DNA of 64,000 nt from Roseivirga sp. (GTDB taxonomy: Bacteria > Bacteroidota > Bacteroidia > Cytophagales > Cyclobacteriaceae), in assembly GCA_021404565.1 (NCBI GenBank), contig JAAWWF010000002.1, forward strand, positions 372,001 through 436,000, given 5' to 3'. The translations under genes and the position numbers were made by a program. This document shows, piece by piece, positions 32,922 to 40,628 of this stretch. The notes under the pieces were generated by a model that was given only the letters and a program-made list of their open reading frames with translations, searched no databases and was not told the origin of the DNA. Positions within the stretch are counted from its first letter, which is position 1. Each line of letters starts with the position of its first letter.

Positions 32922-33310
32922 GATATTGATTTTAAACCAAAGGCATGATAGCGCTCAATTCAGACAGTACATGAGCCGGGGCTGTGAGCGGTAATATTTG
33001 ATGTAGCTGGAAATGTAGAGGTTGGAATGTTGAATTGTGAATGCCTAATGTTGAATTGAACTCTGAGGAGGTACATATCAAGTGTTTTGATTCCTCAATC
33101 CAGTTACTTGTATTAAGCGGTATAAACCACCCCGACCACTGCTTTTACTTTCCGATTCTTTGTTTTCGTTGGTCACCCCTCCTTAGAAAGTAGGGGAATT
33201 GACTTCCTGCTCTCATAAAAGATTAGTCTGAACATAGCATTCACTATTCCTACCGTCATTATTCATTCAAAATTCGTTTAACACTCATCATTTCTCATTC
33301 ATAATTCAAT
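32922..33310. other. gene-free spacer with hairpin
   Basis: No gene is seen. CCCCTCCTTagaAAGTAGGGG (33176-33196) forms a hairpin of a type common in Bacteroidota intergenic repeats. The right end is low-complexity TTCATTC/ATAATTC sequence. Confidence 0.4.
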
Positions 33311-33346
33311 AAGGGGTAGGGTAATCTCTACACACCAGTATTTATG
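33311..33346 (+). promoter_or_regulatory. GTAGGGTAA-14-TATTTA promoter-like motif, copy 1
   Basis: AAGGGGTAGGGTAA at 33311-33324 is followed after exactly 14 nt by TATTTATG (33339-33346), 24 nt before the thioredoxin start codon. The same two blocks with the same 14-nt gap precede the PepSY-like gene (37195-37225). It could be a promoter of an alternative sigma factor or an activator site plus -7 box. Confidence 0.6.
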
Positions 33347-33370
33347 ATCGAATTCTGAAAAGAAACGAAC

Positions 33371-33820
33371 ATGAAAACTATTCTCACAATTACATTCTTG
33401 CTTGCTGCAGCGCTGGGACCTGCCACAAGCACTGAGCTAAACTGGGGCTCAGATTTTGATAAGGCCAAAACTGAGGCTGCCGGTAGTGAAACTAAAATCC
33501 TGATTGTCTTTTCAGGATCAGACTGGTGCAAGCCTTGTATTCAGCTGCACAGAGACCTTTTTGAATCAGCAGCCTTTGCGACTTATGCCAAAGACAACCT
33601 GAAGCTGATCAAAGCTGATTTTCCTTATAGAAAAAAGAATAAGCTTTCTAAAGAGCAAACAGCGCACAACGAGCAATTGGCTTCTGTTTATAACCCCAAT
33701 GGTGAGTTTCCTTTGGCCGTATTTACCGATGCGAGCGGTAAGGTACTTGGTTCTTTTGGATACGATAAAGCTAAGAGCCCCGAACAGTATATTGCTGAGT
33801 TTAAAAAGTTTCTGAAATGA
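33371..33820 (+). CDS. secreted thioredoxin-like protein
   Basis: The 149-aa protein has a signal peptide (MKTILTITFLLAAALGPATS) and a thioredoxin fold of the DUF255/thioredoxin_7 type. The redox motif is SGSDWCKPCIQLHRDLFES, with cis-Pro in NPNGEFPLAVF. It should reduce or isomerise disulfides in the periplasm. The stop overlaps the ATG of the ApbE gene (ATGA at 33817-33820), making this the first gene of a tightly coupled four-gene operon. A likely client is the Cys-tailed DUF4266 lipoprotein two genes downstream. Confidence 0.9.
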   Translation: MKTILTITFLLAAALGPATSTELNWGSDFDKAKTEAAGSETKILIVFSGSDWCKPCIQLHRDLFESAAFATYAKDNLKLIKADFPYRKKNKLSKEQTAHNEQLASVYNPNGEFPLAVFTDASGKVLGSFGYDKAKSPEQYIAEFKKFLK

Positions 33821-34815
33821 GAAAGTCAGTGCTTTTTACAATAACAAGCCTTCTGCTGCTCACTTGTGCTCCGCTATGGGCACAAGGGCAGAAGCACCAC
33901 AAGGTGGTCAAGCTAATGGGCTCTCGATTTGAAATAACGGCCGTACACAGCGATGCTCAAATCGCCTGGGATGGGATCAATACCGGAATCGCTGAGATCA
34001 CAAGAATTGAAAAGCTCATTTCTTCCTGGGACCCGAATTCACAAACCAGTGCCATTAATAGGAATGCCGGTGTTGCTCCTGTGAAGGTGGATACTGAGCT
34101 CTTTAACCTGATAAAAAGAGGCCTGAGAATATCTCAACTGACCAACGGAGCCTTTGATATGTCTTACGCTTCCATGGATCGTATTTGGAAGTTTGACGGC
34201 ACCATGAAGGTTTTACCGGATGCTGAAGTAGTGAAGAAAGCTGCCAGTAAAATAGGCTATAAGAATATTGAGCTTAACGAAACTAACCGGACAGTCTTCC
34301 TTAAAGAGAAAGGAATGAAGATCGGTTTTGGTGCAATCGGGAAGGGCTATGCTGCCCTGAAAGCTAAAGAAAAGATGATGGCCCTGGGCATACCTGGTGG
34401 CGTGGTAAATGCTGCCGGTGACCTGATCGCCTGGGGAAAGGATGAAGGGAGCAAGGACTTCAAAGTAGGCATTGCTGATCCGAAGCAAAAAGATCAGGTA
34501 ATGTCCTGGTTAGTGGTAGACAATGGCGCGGTGGTGACCTCTGGTGACTATGAGCGTTTTGCGATGTTCAATGGAAAGCGATATGCCCACATAATTGACC
34601 CAAGGACGGGATATCCAACCACCGGAATCAAAAGTGTAACCATCATTTGTCCCAACCCTGAATTGGCCGATGCCCTTTCTACCTCTGTATTTGTACTGGG
34701 GCAAAAGGCCGGCCTCGAACTTATCAATCAGCTCAAAGGCATCGAATGTCTGATAGTAACGGATGCCGATGAATTAATAACCTCAAATAACCTGGAATTA
34801 AAAGACAGATCATGA
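33817..34815 (+). CDS. apbE: FAD:protein FMN transferase (ApbE)
   Basis: The 332-aa protein has an N-terminal signal sequence (FTITSLLLLTCAPLWAQ) and the ApbE fold. Marks are MGSRFEITAVHSDAQIAW, LISSWDPNSQTSAINRNAG, GAIGKGYAALKA, VNAAGDLIAWG and HIIDPRTGYPTTGIKSVTI. ApbE transfers FMN from FAD onto Ser or Thr of exported redox proteins. It overlaps the thioredoxin gene by 4 nt and the DUF4266 gene by 4 nt. No Nqr or Rnf subunit is encoded here, so the FMN acceptor in this system is unknown; a candidate is discussed under the DUF4266 gene. Confidence 0.95.
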   Translation: MRKSVLFTITSLLLLTCAPLWAQGQKHHKVVKLMGSRFEITAVHSDAQIAWDGINTGIAEITRIEKLISSWDPNSQTSAINRNAGVAPVKVDTELFNLIKRGLRISQLTNGAFDMSYASMDRIWKFDGTMKVLPDAEVVKKAASKIGYKNIELNETNRTVFLKEKGMKIGFGAIGKGYAALKAKEKMMALGIPGGVVNAAGDLIAWGKDEGSKDFKVGIADPKQKDQVMSWLVVDNGAVVTSGDYERFAMFNGKRYAHIIDPRTGYPTTGIKSVTIICPNPELADALSTSVFVLGQKAGLELINQLKGIECLIVTDADELITSNNLELKDRS

Positions 34816-35039
34816 ATAAGCGAATCAAACTACTGGGCCTCTTACTGGCCTGCATAGCCATTATTTCAACAAGCAGTTGCACCTCGGTGGCCGGATATCA
34901 GAAAATGTACCTCAACGATCAGGAGATGGAGTTGAGTGCAAGATCACTGGAGTACTTCTGCACTAATTTTCAATCATACCGCGAAGGTGCTTCTGGCGCC
35001 AATGGTGGTAAAGTAGGCGGAGGGTGCGGATGCAACTAA
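34812..35039 (+). CDS. DUF4266 lipoprotein with Gly/Cys C-terminus
   Basis: The 75-aa lipoprotein has signal and lipobox LACIAIISTSSC, then TSVAGYQKMYLNDQEMEL. The tail REGASGANGGKVGGGCGCN ends at the C-terminus, the conserved DUF4266 ending. REGASGAN resembles the ApbE flavinylation motif (Asp-Gly-x-Ser/Thr-Gly-Ala-Ser/Thr) but has Asn where FMN is usually attached. The two terminal Cys could be substrates of the thioredoxin encoded upstream or bind a metal. The gene overlaps apbE by 4 nt and its TAA overlaps the ATG of the DUF3570 gene by one base. The function is unknown. Confidence 0.88.
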   Translation: MNKRIKLLGLLLACIAIISTSSCTSVAGYQKMYLNDQEMELSARSLEYFCTNFQSYREGASGANGGKVGGGCGCN

Positions 35040-36253
35040 TGAAGCGTAACATATTAACTGTCTGTCTGCTGCTGATGAGCTTTTGCGCAGTAGCGCAGAA
35101 CAATGGCAGGGAGAAGAAGAGCGTGGCAGAAGATACTACCACGGTCTTTCAAATCAAGAAACTGACCGAGTCAGATGCCAGCATCCTATTCAGCTACTAT
35201 GAGCAGGATGGAAACAATGCAGCAGTGACAGGTGGTCGTGGCACAGAGCAACTTACCGATCTTACCTCTAAGATCATTGTCAATCTGGCGCTGGACGAGA
35301 AGAACACCATCTCATTTGATGGAGGTTTTGATTACTATACATCGGCCTCTACCGATAACATTGATTCCTTTGTTTCTTCTGCCTCCAGCAAGGACATGCG
35401 GGTACATGGCAACATCGGTTATTCGCGTAAGGCGAAAAACGGACTCACCTATGGTTTTAAAGTAGGAGGATCTACCGAGTATGATTACAATTCTTTGCAG
35501 TTTTCCGGATACATTTCTAAAACCTCTAAGGATGGTAATCGGACTTTCGGACTTTCTGGACAGGCTTACATAGACCGTTGGAGTCTTATATACCCTTCTG
35601 AGCTAAGAGGTCAGAACTGGGTAACGACAGACCAGAGAAGATCTTACAGCGCTTCCGCCAGCTTTTCGCAGGTAATCAACAAGCGTATGCAGTTTAGCCT
35701 TACGGCAGATATAGTAACCCAATCGGGGTTGCTGGGCACTCCCTTTCACCGGGTATATTTTCAAGACCAGGCAGATGCCAGGGTAGAATCACTTCCCTTT
35801 AACAGGCTTAAAATACCTGTCGGTATCCGCTTCAATTATTACATCAATGACTTTCTGCTGCTAAGATCATACTATCGCTATTATTGGGACGACTGGGGTA
35901 TCAAAGGACATACAGCATCTCTGGAACTTCCCGTGAAGATTAACAGATTCTTCTCCGTGTATCCTTATTACCGATATCATACTCAGAGCGCTTCTACTTT
36001 CTTTAAGCCCTTCGGAGAACACACAACTGATTTCAAATATTACACCTCTGACCATGACCTTGCCAACTTAAGCAGTCACGATTTTGGAGCGGGGTTAAGA
36101 TACTCACCGGCCAATGGACTGGGAGGGTTTAAGCTACCAGGTGGTAAGAGGTTCCTTATGCTGAAAGAAATTAACCTGAGGTATGGGCACTATACACGAA
36201 CTCCCAGCCTGACCTCTAACATCATCAGTTTTGGAATGAATTTTACCTTCTGA
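35039..36253 (+). CDS. DUF3570 outer-membrane beta-barrel protein
   Basis: Start ATG 35039 shares its A with the stop of the DUF4266 gene (TAATG), giving MKRNILTVCLLLMSFCAVAQ as signal peptide and a 404-aa protein. The body is built of alternating amphipathic strands (NGLTYGFKVGGSTEYDYNS, RMQFSLTADIVTQSGL, FSVYPYYRYHTQS) and ends with an aromatic strand ISFGMNFTF, as outer-membrane barrels do. DUF3570 and DUF4266 genes commonly travel together. It may provide the outer-membrane partner for the small lipoprotein, but no activity is established that I know of. Confidence 0.9.
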   Translation: MKRNILTVCLLLMSFCAVAQNNGREKKSVAEDTTTVFQIKKLTESDASILFSYYEQDGNNAAVTGGRGTEQLTDLTSKIIVNLALDEKNTISFDGGFDYYTSASTDNIDSFVSSASSKDMRVHGNIGYSRKAKNGLTYGFKVGGSTEYDYNSLQFSGYISKTSKDGNRTFGLSGQAYIDRWSLIYPSELRGQNWVTTDQRRSYSASASFSQVINKRMQFSLTADIVTQSGLLGTPFHRVYFQDQADARVESLPFNRLKIPVGIRFNYYINDFLLLRSYYRYYWDDWGIKGHTASLELPVKINRFFSVYPYYRYHTQSASTFFKPFGEHTTDFKYYTSDHDLANLSSHDFGAGLRYSPANGLGGFKLPGGKRFLMLKEINLRYGHYTRTPSLTSNIISFGMNFTF

Positions 36254-36328
36254 CAGGGTGGAGGAGTGTTCAGAACAGATAGTTATAAAACTAGACATTA
36301 AAATAATTAAATATAAAACTGTATCAAT

Positions 36329-36754
36329 ATGGAACGATCGGAATTTTTAAAGAAAATGGGAATTGGGGCTGCTTTTGCCCTGACAGCTACCTGTTTGGGG
36401 GGATGTGCGGTAGAAAATGTGGCTCCTGAGACTCCCGGAGCGAATGGCACGGTTGACTTTACACTTGATTTGACAGCGGCCAGTAACGCTAATTTGGCTA
36501 ATACTGGTGGATATGTAATAGTGAATAACTCTGTGGTGGTAGGACGTGCCAATGACGGGAGCTATGTGGCTGCCACCCGTACTTGCTCACATGAACCACG
36601 TAAAGAAGTGCGTTTGAGAAATGACGAGTGGTATTGTACAGCACATGGTGCACGTTTCGGCCTCAATGGTGGCGGCCTTAATGGCAATGGGCGTAACGGA
36701 CTGAAGATTTATAACACCGAACTCAATGGCAATATGCTGCGAGTATTTGCCTAG
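36329..36754 (+). CDS. Rieske [2Fe-2S] lipoprotein
   Basis: The 141-aa protein has an N-terminal export signal with MERSEFLKKMGIGAAFALTA and a lipobox-like LGGC (Cys26). The Rieske cluster ligands are visible as TCSHEP (Cys-x-His) and YCTAHGA (Cys-x-x-His). The Gly/Asn-rich segment LNGGGLNGNGRNG replaces the usual loop after the second ligand pair. It should carry one electron at high potential outside the cytoplasm. It lies 75 nt after the ApbE/DUF3570 operon and 15 nt before a small acidic lipoprotein. The N-terminus CAVENVAPE parallels CQQENVAPD of that neighbour. Confidence 0.9.
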   Translation: MERSEFLKKMGIGAAFALTATCLGGCAVENVAPETPGANGTVDFTLDLTAASNANLANTGGYVIVNNSVVVGRANDGSYVAATRTCSHEPRKEVRLRNDEWYCTAHGARFGLNGGGLNGNGRNGLKIYNTELNGNMLRVFA

Positions 36755-36769
36755 AATAAACTGCATAAG

Positions 36770-36952
36770 ATGATGAAAAAGATAAAGTATTTGTTAGCGA
36801 TGTTCATTCTGCTGCTGGCCGTGACCTTTTATGGTTGCCAACAAGAAAACGTAGCGCCCGATGCAGTGCAGGGAACAGATGTTACAGTAACTGCCGGTGA
36901 TCCAACAGGTGATCCGGACGGAGATGATGATGACGGTGATGACGATGATTAA
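36770..36952 (+). CDS. 60-aa Asp-tailed lipoprotein
   Basis: The short product has a lipoprotein signal (YLLAMFILLLAVTFYGC) and a mature part of about 37 residues that ends in DPTGDPDGDDDDGDDDD. The acidic tail suggests calcium or other cation binding at the membrane surface. ATG 36770 or ATG 36773 can serve as start. It follows the Rieske gene by 15 nt, and both share ENVAP after the lipid Cys. A terminator follows at 37006. Confidence 0.7.
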   Translation: MMKKIKYLLAMFILLLAVTFYGCQQENVAPDAVQGTDVTVTAGDPTGDPDGDDDDGDDDD

Positions 36953-37005
36953 GGAGTCACACCTTGTATCATAACCCAGTGGTCCTGATCTGACCACACC
37001 ACGTT

Positions 37006-37040
37006 AAGAGATTCCCACATTTGAGGGAATCTCTTTATTT
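37006..37040 (+). terminator. terminator after the Rieske/Asp-tail genes
   Basis: AAGAGATTCCC (37006-37016), 8-nt loop, GGGAATCTCTT (37025-37035), then TATTTATT. Perfect 11-bp stem. Confidence 0.85.
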
Positions 37041-37057
37041 ATTGGATGTTTGTGTCT

Positions 37058-37140
37058 GTGGTTGTCTGTGTCCCACAAACATCTGCTTTTCATCATCTAA
37101 AACTCCACATTCCCTCGTGGTTGTTTGTGTCCCACAAACA
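37058..37140. repeat. 24-bp direct repeat containing a palindrome
   Basis: GTGGTTGTCTGTGTCCCACA..ACA (37058-37081) and the same with TTTG for CTG (37117-37140) differ at one base. Each contains TGTGTCCCACA, and the second forms TGTTTGTG/CACAAACA around TCC. They lie 36 nt apart between the terminator and the PepSY-like gene. Confidence 0.6.
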
Positions 37141-37185
37141 ACAGACAACCCTCACTCAAAATTCAACCTTCAAAATTTATAATTC

Positions 37186-37225
37186 TTAGGGGGGGTAGGG
37201 TAAGTTTCCAGCTCCTGTATTTAAG
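37186..37225 (+). promoter_or_regulatory. GTAGGGTAA-14-TATTTA promoter-like motif, copy 2
   Basis: TTAGGGGGGGTAGGGTAAG (37186-37204) is followed, 14 nt after GTAGGGTAA, by TATTTAAG (37218-37225). It matches the site before the thioredoxin/ApbE operon at 33311-33346 in both sequence and spacing. Confidence 0.6.
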
Positions 37226-37288
37226 CACATGGGTTCAAAAAGTAACGTGGTGATTACTTATAAAACGAAGCTTAACAAATTGAAGAAA

Positions 37289-38473
37289 ATGCAAAAGATG
37301 AAAAACCTGATGATGTTGGTAGCACTGATTCTGACCATTACGGTCATGTCGTGTGATGAAAAAATGACGGAGGATACCACTCCGGTAGAAGAAAGCCAGG
37401 GAGCTGCGGCTAACTCAAGATTGAGAGTATTATCGAACAATGCACTCAATACCACGAACATGAATATCTGGGTGGAACTGACAGCCAGTGATTTTCCACA
37501 AGAGGTGACGGACTATTTGGCCAATAACCACGATGGAATTGGCATTGAAGAATCATGGAAAACAGACGAGGGCCAGATTGTAATCCTGCTCGAAAACGAT
37601 GTAGTATTGATATTCAGCCCCAGTGGGGAACTGATCATTGCTCTGGACCTGGGAGATTTCCTGGATGATGAAGAAGACGATTGGGAAGATATTGAGATTG
37701 CGGATCTGCCTCAGGTAATACTCGACTATGTGGCTACGAACTATCCGGATGCTACCATTGAGGAGGCTGGTAAAGATCTTGATAACGGAGATTTTATAGT
37801 CATTCTGGATAATGGCCTGGTGTTGGTCTTTGATAAAGATGGTGTCTTTCTGGAAGTATGGGAAGATGATGAAGACGAAGATTGGGAGGATTTAGACCTT
37901 GCTGATATACCACAGGCCATCCTGGACTATATAGCAGCGAATTATGCCACTGCGGTAATTGAAGAAGCAGCGGTGAACCTGGAAGATGGATCGTTCGCCA
38001 TATTCCTCGATTCAGAAATTGTACTTCTTTTCGACAAGGACGGCAACTTTCTGGAAGAAATGACTGAAGATGATTTTGAGGAGGATGATTTCGATGAAAT
38101 CGACCCCGAAGATTTGCCTCAGGCAGTAAAGGATTATATCGCTACAAATCACCCTACTGCCACTATAGAAGAGGCAGAGGTAGATCCTGAAGATGGTACT
38201 ATCTACGTATTGCTCGATTCAGATCTCGTGCTGGTATTCGATGCCAATGGTACTTATCTGGATGAATTTGAGGAGTGGGAAGAAGAATGTGTGGCTGTAC
38301 CGGTAGCTGATTTACTTCAGGCCATTAAAGACTATGTAGCCACCAACTATCCTGATAGAACCATATCGGAAGCCTGGTACAATGCTGAAGACAAGGAATA
38401 CTATGTAGAACTGGATGATGAAACCGTTCTGGTATTTGATGAGGCGGGTACCTTCATCGAGGTACTGGACTAA
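37289..38473 (+). CDS. acidic lipoprotein with five PepSY-like repeats
   Basis: ATG 37289 (MQKMKNLMMLVALILTITVMSC) gives a lipoprotein signal. An ATG at 37229 would lie right after the predicted promoter and is less likely. The mature part is five units of about 66-71 residues of the form PQ..LDY.A.NYP.ATIEEA....DG...V.LD....LVFD.DG.FLE. They begin near residues 69, 140, 207, 276 and 342 counted from this start. Linkers are extremely acidic (EDDEDEDWEDLD). This resembles the beta-lactamase-inhibitor-like PepSY domains exported by Bacteroidota. It may bind cations or peptides at the cell surface. The upstream motif suggests coregulation with the ApbE operon. Confidence 0.78.
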   Translation: MQKMKNLMMLVALILTITVMSCDEKMTEDTTPVEESQGAAANSRLRVLSNNALNTTNMNIWVELTASDFPQEVTDYLANNHDGIGIEESWKTDEGQIVILLENDVVLIFSPSGELIIALDLGDFLDDEEDDWEDIEIADLPQVILDYVATNYPDATIEEAGKDLDNGDFIVILDNGLVLVFDKDGVFLEVWEDDEDEDWEDLDLADIPQAILDYIAANYATAVIEEAAVNLEDGSFAIFLDSEIVLLFDKDGNFLEEMTEDDFEEDDFDEIDPEDLPQAVKDYIATNHPTATIEEAEVDPEDGTIYVLLDSDLVLVFDANGTYLDEFEEWEEECVAVPVADLLQAIKDYVATNYPDRTISEAWYNAEDKEYYVELDDETVLVFDEAGTFIEVLD

Positions 38474-38570
38474 GAGCGGAAAGGAATAAAGAGAAAGACC
38501 AGATTGTCGTCCGGAATGTCCCGCAAACCGGTAGGTCAGGGAGTGAGGCCCCTGACGTGCAATCGAAAAG

Positions 38571-38596
38571 GAGGCTGCCAGTGCAGCCTCTTTTTA
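38571..38596 (+). terminator. terminator of the PepSY-like gene
   Basis: GAGGCTGC (38571-38578), CAGT, GCAGCCTC (38583-38590), then TTTTTATT. Perfect stem and T-run. Its T-run is also the first arm of the next hairpin. Confidence 0.92.
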
Positions 38597-38635
38597 TTGG
38601 ATGTCATCCCTCAATGGGATGACATCCAATAAAAA
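38591..38635 (-). terminator. 20-bp-stem terminator of the GH13 gene
   Basis: TTTTTATTGGATGTCATCCC (38591-38610), loop TCAAT, and its exact reverse complement at 38616-38635. On the minus strand it starts 1 nt after the amylase stop at 38637 and ends in TTTTT. Confidence 0.9.
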
Positions 38636-38636
38636 C

Positions 38637-40511
38637 CTATCTCACCCTCAACTCAAATACACTGGTAGTTTTACCCGGCACTTTAAAGTCACCGGCAATG
38701 TTCATTGCCTCATCGGTGACGACATTGACTGCCTTAGAGTATCCTCTGAGCATCTGGATGTGCTTATCGCGTGAAATAGTCACTTCAGAATCGTTCATAT
38801 TCATGACCACCATCACCCGGTCATTGTCGGTGTAGCGGAAGTATACATACACATTATCCGTAGGGATAAAGTGCATGAGCTTGCCCTTGTGAATGGCCGG
38901 GCTGCCTTGTCGCCAGTTGGTGATTTTGGCTACATAATCAAAAATCTCATTTTCCTGTGCAGTACGGCCCGATCGGGTAAAGACGCTGCGTGCATCACCT
39001 TCCCAACCTCCGGGCATATCGGCACGTTTGTCACCATCTCCACCCTGGGTACCTTGCTTAAACCCCAGCTCTGTACCGTAATATACCTGGGGAATGCCGC
39101 GCGTGGTGAGTAGAAAGGCATAGGCCATCTTAAAATGATCCAGATTCTCACCGAGTGTTGAGTAAAATCGGTTCAGGTCATGATTGTCCATGAAGATCAC
39201 ATTCTTCATCGGGTCAGCATAGAGCCTGTCTTGCGATAAGGCAAAGTATAGTTTCATGATGCCGGTTTCCCAGCCAAAATCAGAGTTGAAACCATCTCTC
39301 ATGGCAAAATGAATCTGGAAGTCAGTCACGCTGGGCAGGTGCGAATTATACCCGTCATTCTCACCATCGCGGTCTTCCTGCCAGTAAGATTCGTGTGTTA
39401 CCGTTTCCACCCAGGATTCGCCCACAATATTAAAATCCGGATAGGCCTCAAGCGTCTCTTTGGCCCAGCGAGCCATATAATCAGCATAGGGATATACATA
39501 AGTATCCATGCGGATGCCGTCTACGCCTGAGTACTGAATCCACCAAAGGGTGTTTTGGATCAGGTAATCGGCCAGTTGCTCATTGTGCTGGTTCAGGTCT
39601 GGCATTTCATTGACAAACCAGCCTTTTTGCAGCTTATCAAGGTCGTATTGAGCGGCATAGGGATCTGATGCCACGGTACCTCTGAAGGTGGTATTGCCAT
39701 ATACGCTCTGGTCATGCACCCAGTCTTTAAAGGGCAGGTCTTTCATCCACCAGTGCTGGTCACCAATATGATTATGGATCATATCCATGATCACTTTCAT
39801 GTTTTTATCATGACAGGCCTGTACAAAGTCTACAAACTCCTGGTTGCTACCAAACCTACGATCGATCTTATACATATCCGTAGCCGCATAGCCATGGTAG
39901 GCCTTGTACTCAGGAGTTTGGTCATTTTCGAAAACAGGAGTAAGCCAGACAGCCGTCATCCCCAGCTCTTTGATGTAACCCAGGTTATCCTTAACACCCT
40001 TCAGGTCACCGCCATGCCTTCCGCTGTTGTCTGCACGGTTGGCAGGCTCCAGCATGCCTTCTATGGTATCATTGTCAGGGTTACCGTTGGCAAAGCGATC
40101 GGGCATCAACAGGTAAATCACGTCAGAACTGCTGAAACCCAGGTTTCTGGCTTTGTCAGTAGTTCTTTGTTTCAATTCATAGTTCAGTGTCTGCGTCTTT
40201 TTGCCATTCTTTAGTGTGATGGTAATAGTGCCCGCCTCTACATCAGGGCTAATGTCGAGATAGACGAAAAGGTAGTTAGGTGAATCACCCGAAAGTTGCT
40301 TTACCAGGGTAATGCCCGGCTCATCAATACTGGCCCGCCAATGCCCGATCTCTTCCGAGTGAATCATCAATTGCAGCTCTTGTACCGGCATATCAGCCCA
40401 CCAGAAAGGGGGCTCTACTTTCAAAGGTTCAGGTTTCTTTTTTTGTGCTTCCAGGCTTGTCACTAAAAAAAGTGAGAGCACAGAGAGGAGTACAGCTTTC
40501 TTCAAATTCAT
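38637..40511 (-). CDS. secreted GH13 alpha-amylase/neopullulanase-type enzyme
   Basis: The 624-aa protein has a signal peptide (KKAVLLSVLSLFLVTSLEAQ) and an N-terminal cyclomaltodextrinase-type Ig domain (about 30-125, PPFWWADMPVQELQLMIH). The TIM-barrel core follows: MDMIHNHIG (region II), GIRMDTYVYP (nucleophile Asp), NIVGESW (acid/base Glu) and IFMDNHDLNRFYS (transition-state Asp). A C-terminal beta domain closes it. It should hydrolyse alpha-1,4-glucans or maltodextrins in the periplasm or at the surface, like SusA-type enzymes. No SusC/SusD pair is nearby. Confidence 0.93.
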   Translation of the reverse strand: MNLKKAVLLSVLSLFLVTSLEAQKKKPEPLKVEPPFWWADMPVQELQLMIHSEEIGHWRASIDEPGITLVKQLSGDSPNYLFVYLDISPDVEAGTITITLKNGKKTQTLNYELKQRTTDKARNLGFSSSDVIYLLMPDRFANGNPDNDTIEGMLEPANRADNSGRHGGDLKGVKDNLGYIKELGMTAVWLTPVFENDQTPEYKAYHGYAATDMYKIDRRFGSNQEFVDFVQACHDKNMKVIMDMIHNHIGDQHWWMKDLPFKDWVHDQSVYGNTTFRGTVASDPYAAQYDLDKLQKGWFVNEMPDLNQHNEQLADYLIQNTLWWIQYSGVDGIRMDTYVYPYADYMARWAKETLEAYPDFNIVGESWVETVTHESYWQEDRDGENDGYNSHLPSVTDFQIHFAMRDGFNSDFGWETGIMKLYFALSQDRLYADPMKNVIFMDNHDLNRFYSTLGENLDHFKMAYAFLLTTRGIPQVYYGTELGFKQGTQGGDGDKRADMPGGWEGDARSVFTRSGRTAQENEIFDYVAKITNWRQGSPAIHKGKLMHFIPTDNVYVYFRYTDNDRVMVVMNMNDSEVTISRDKHIQMLRGYSKAVNVVTDEAMNIAGDFKVPGKTTSVFELRVR

Positions 40512-40628
40512 AAGGGGGGAATGTTGATAAACGAAGAAAACTAATCAATTATACAGAAGGCTAAAAGCGAATTGACCTTGGTTTGAAGCAACCCACCTAC
40601 ACAAACGTTTGCAGTCTGTGATTGTCGG

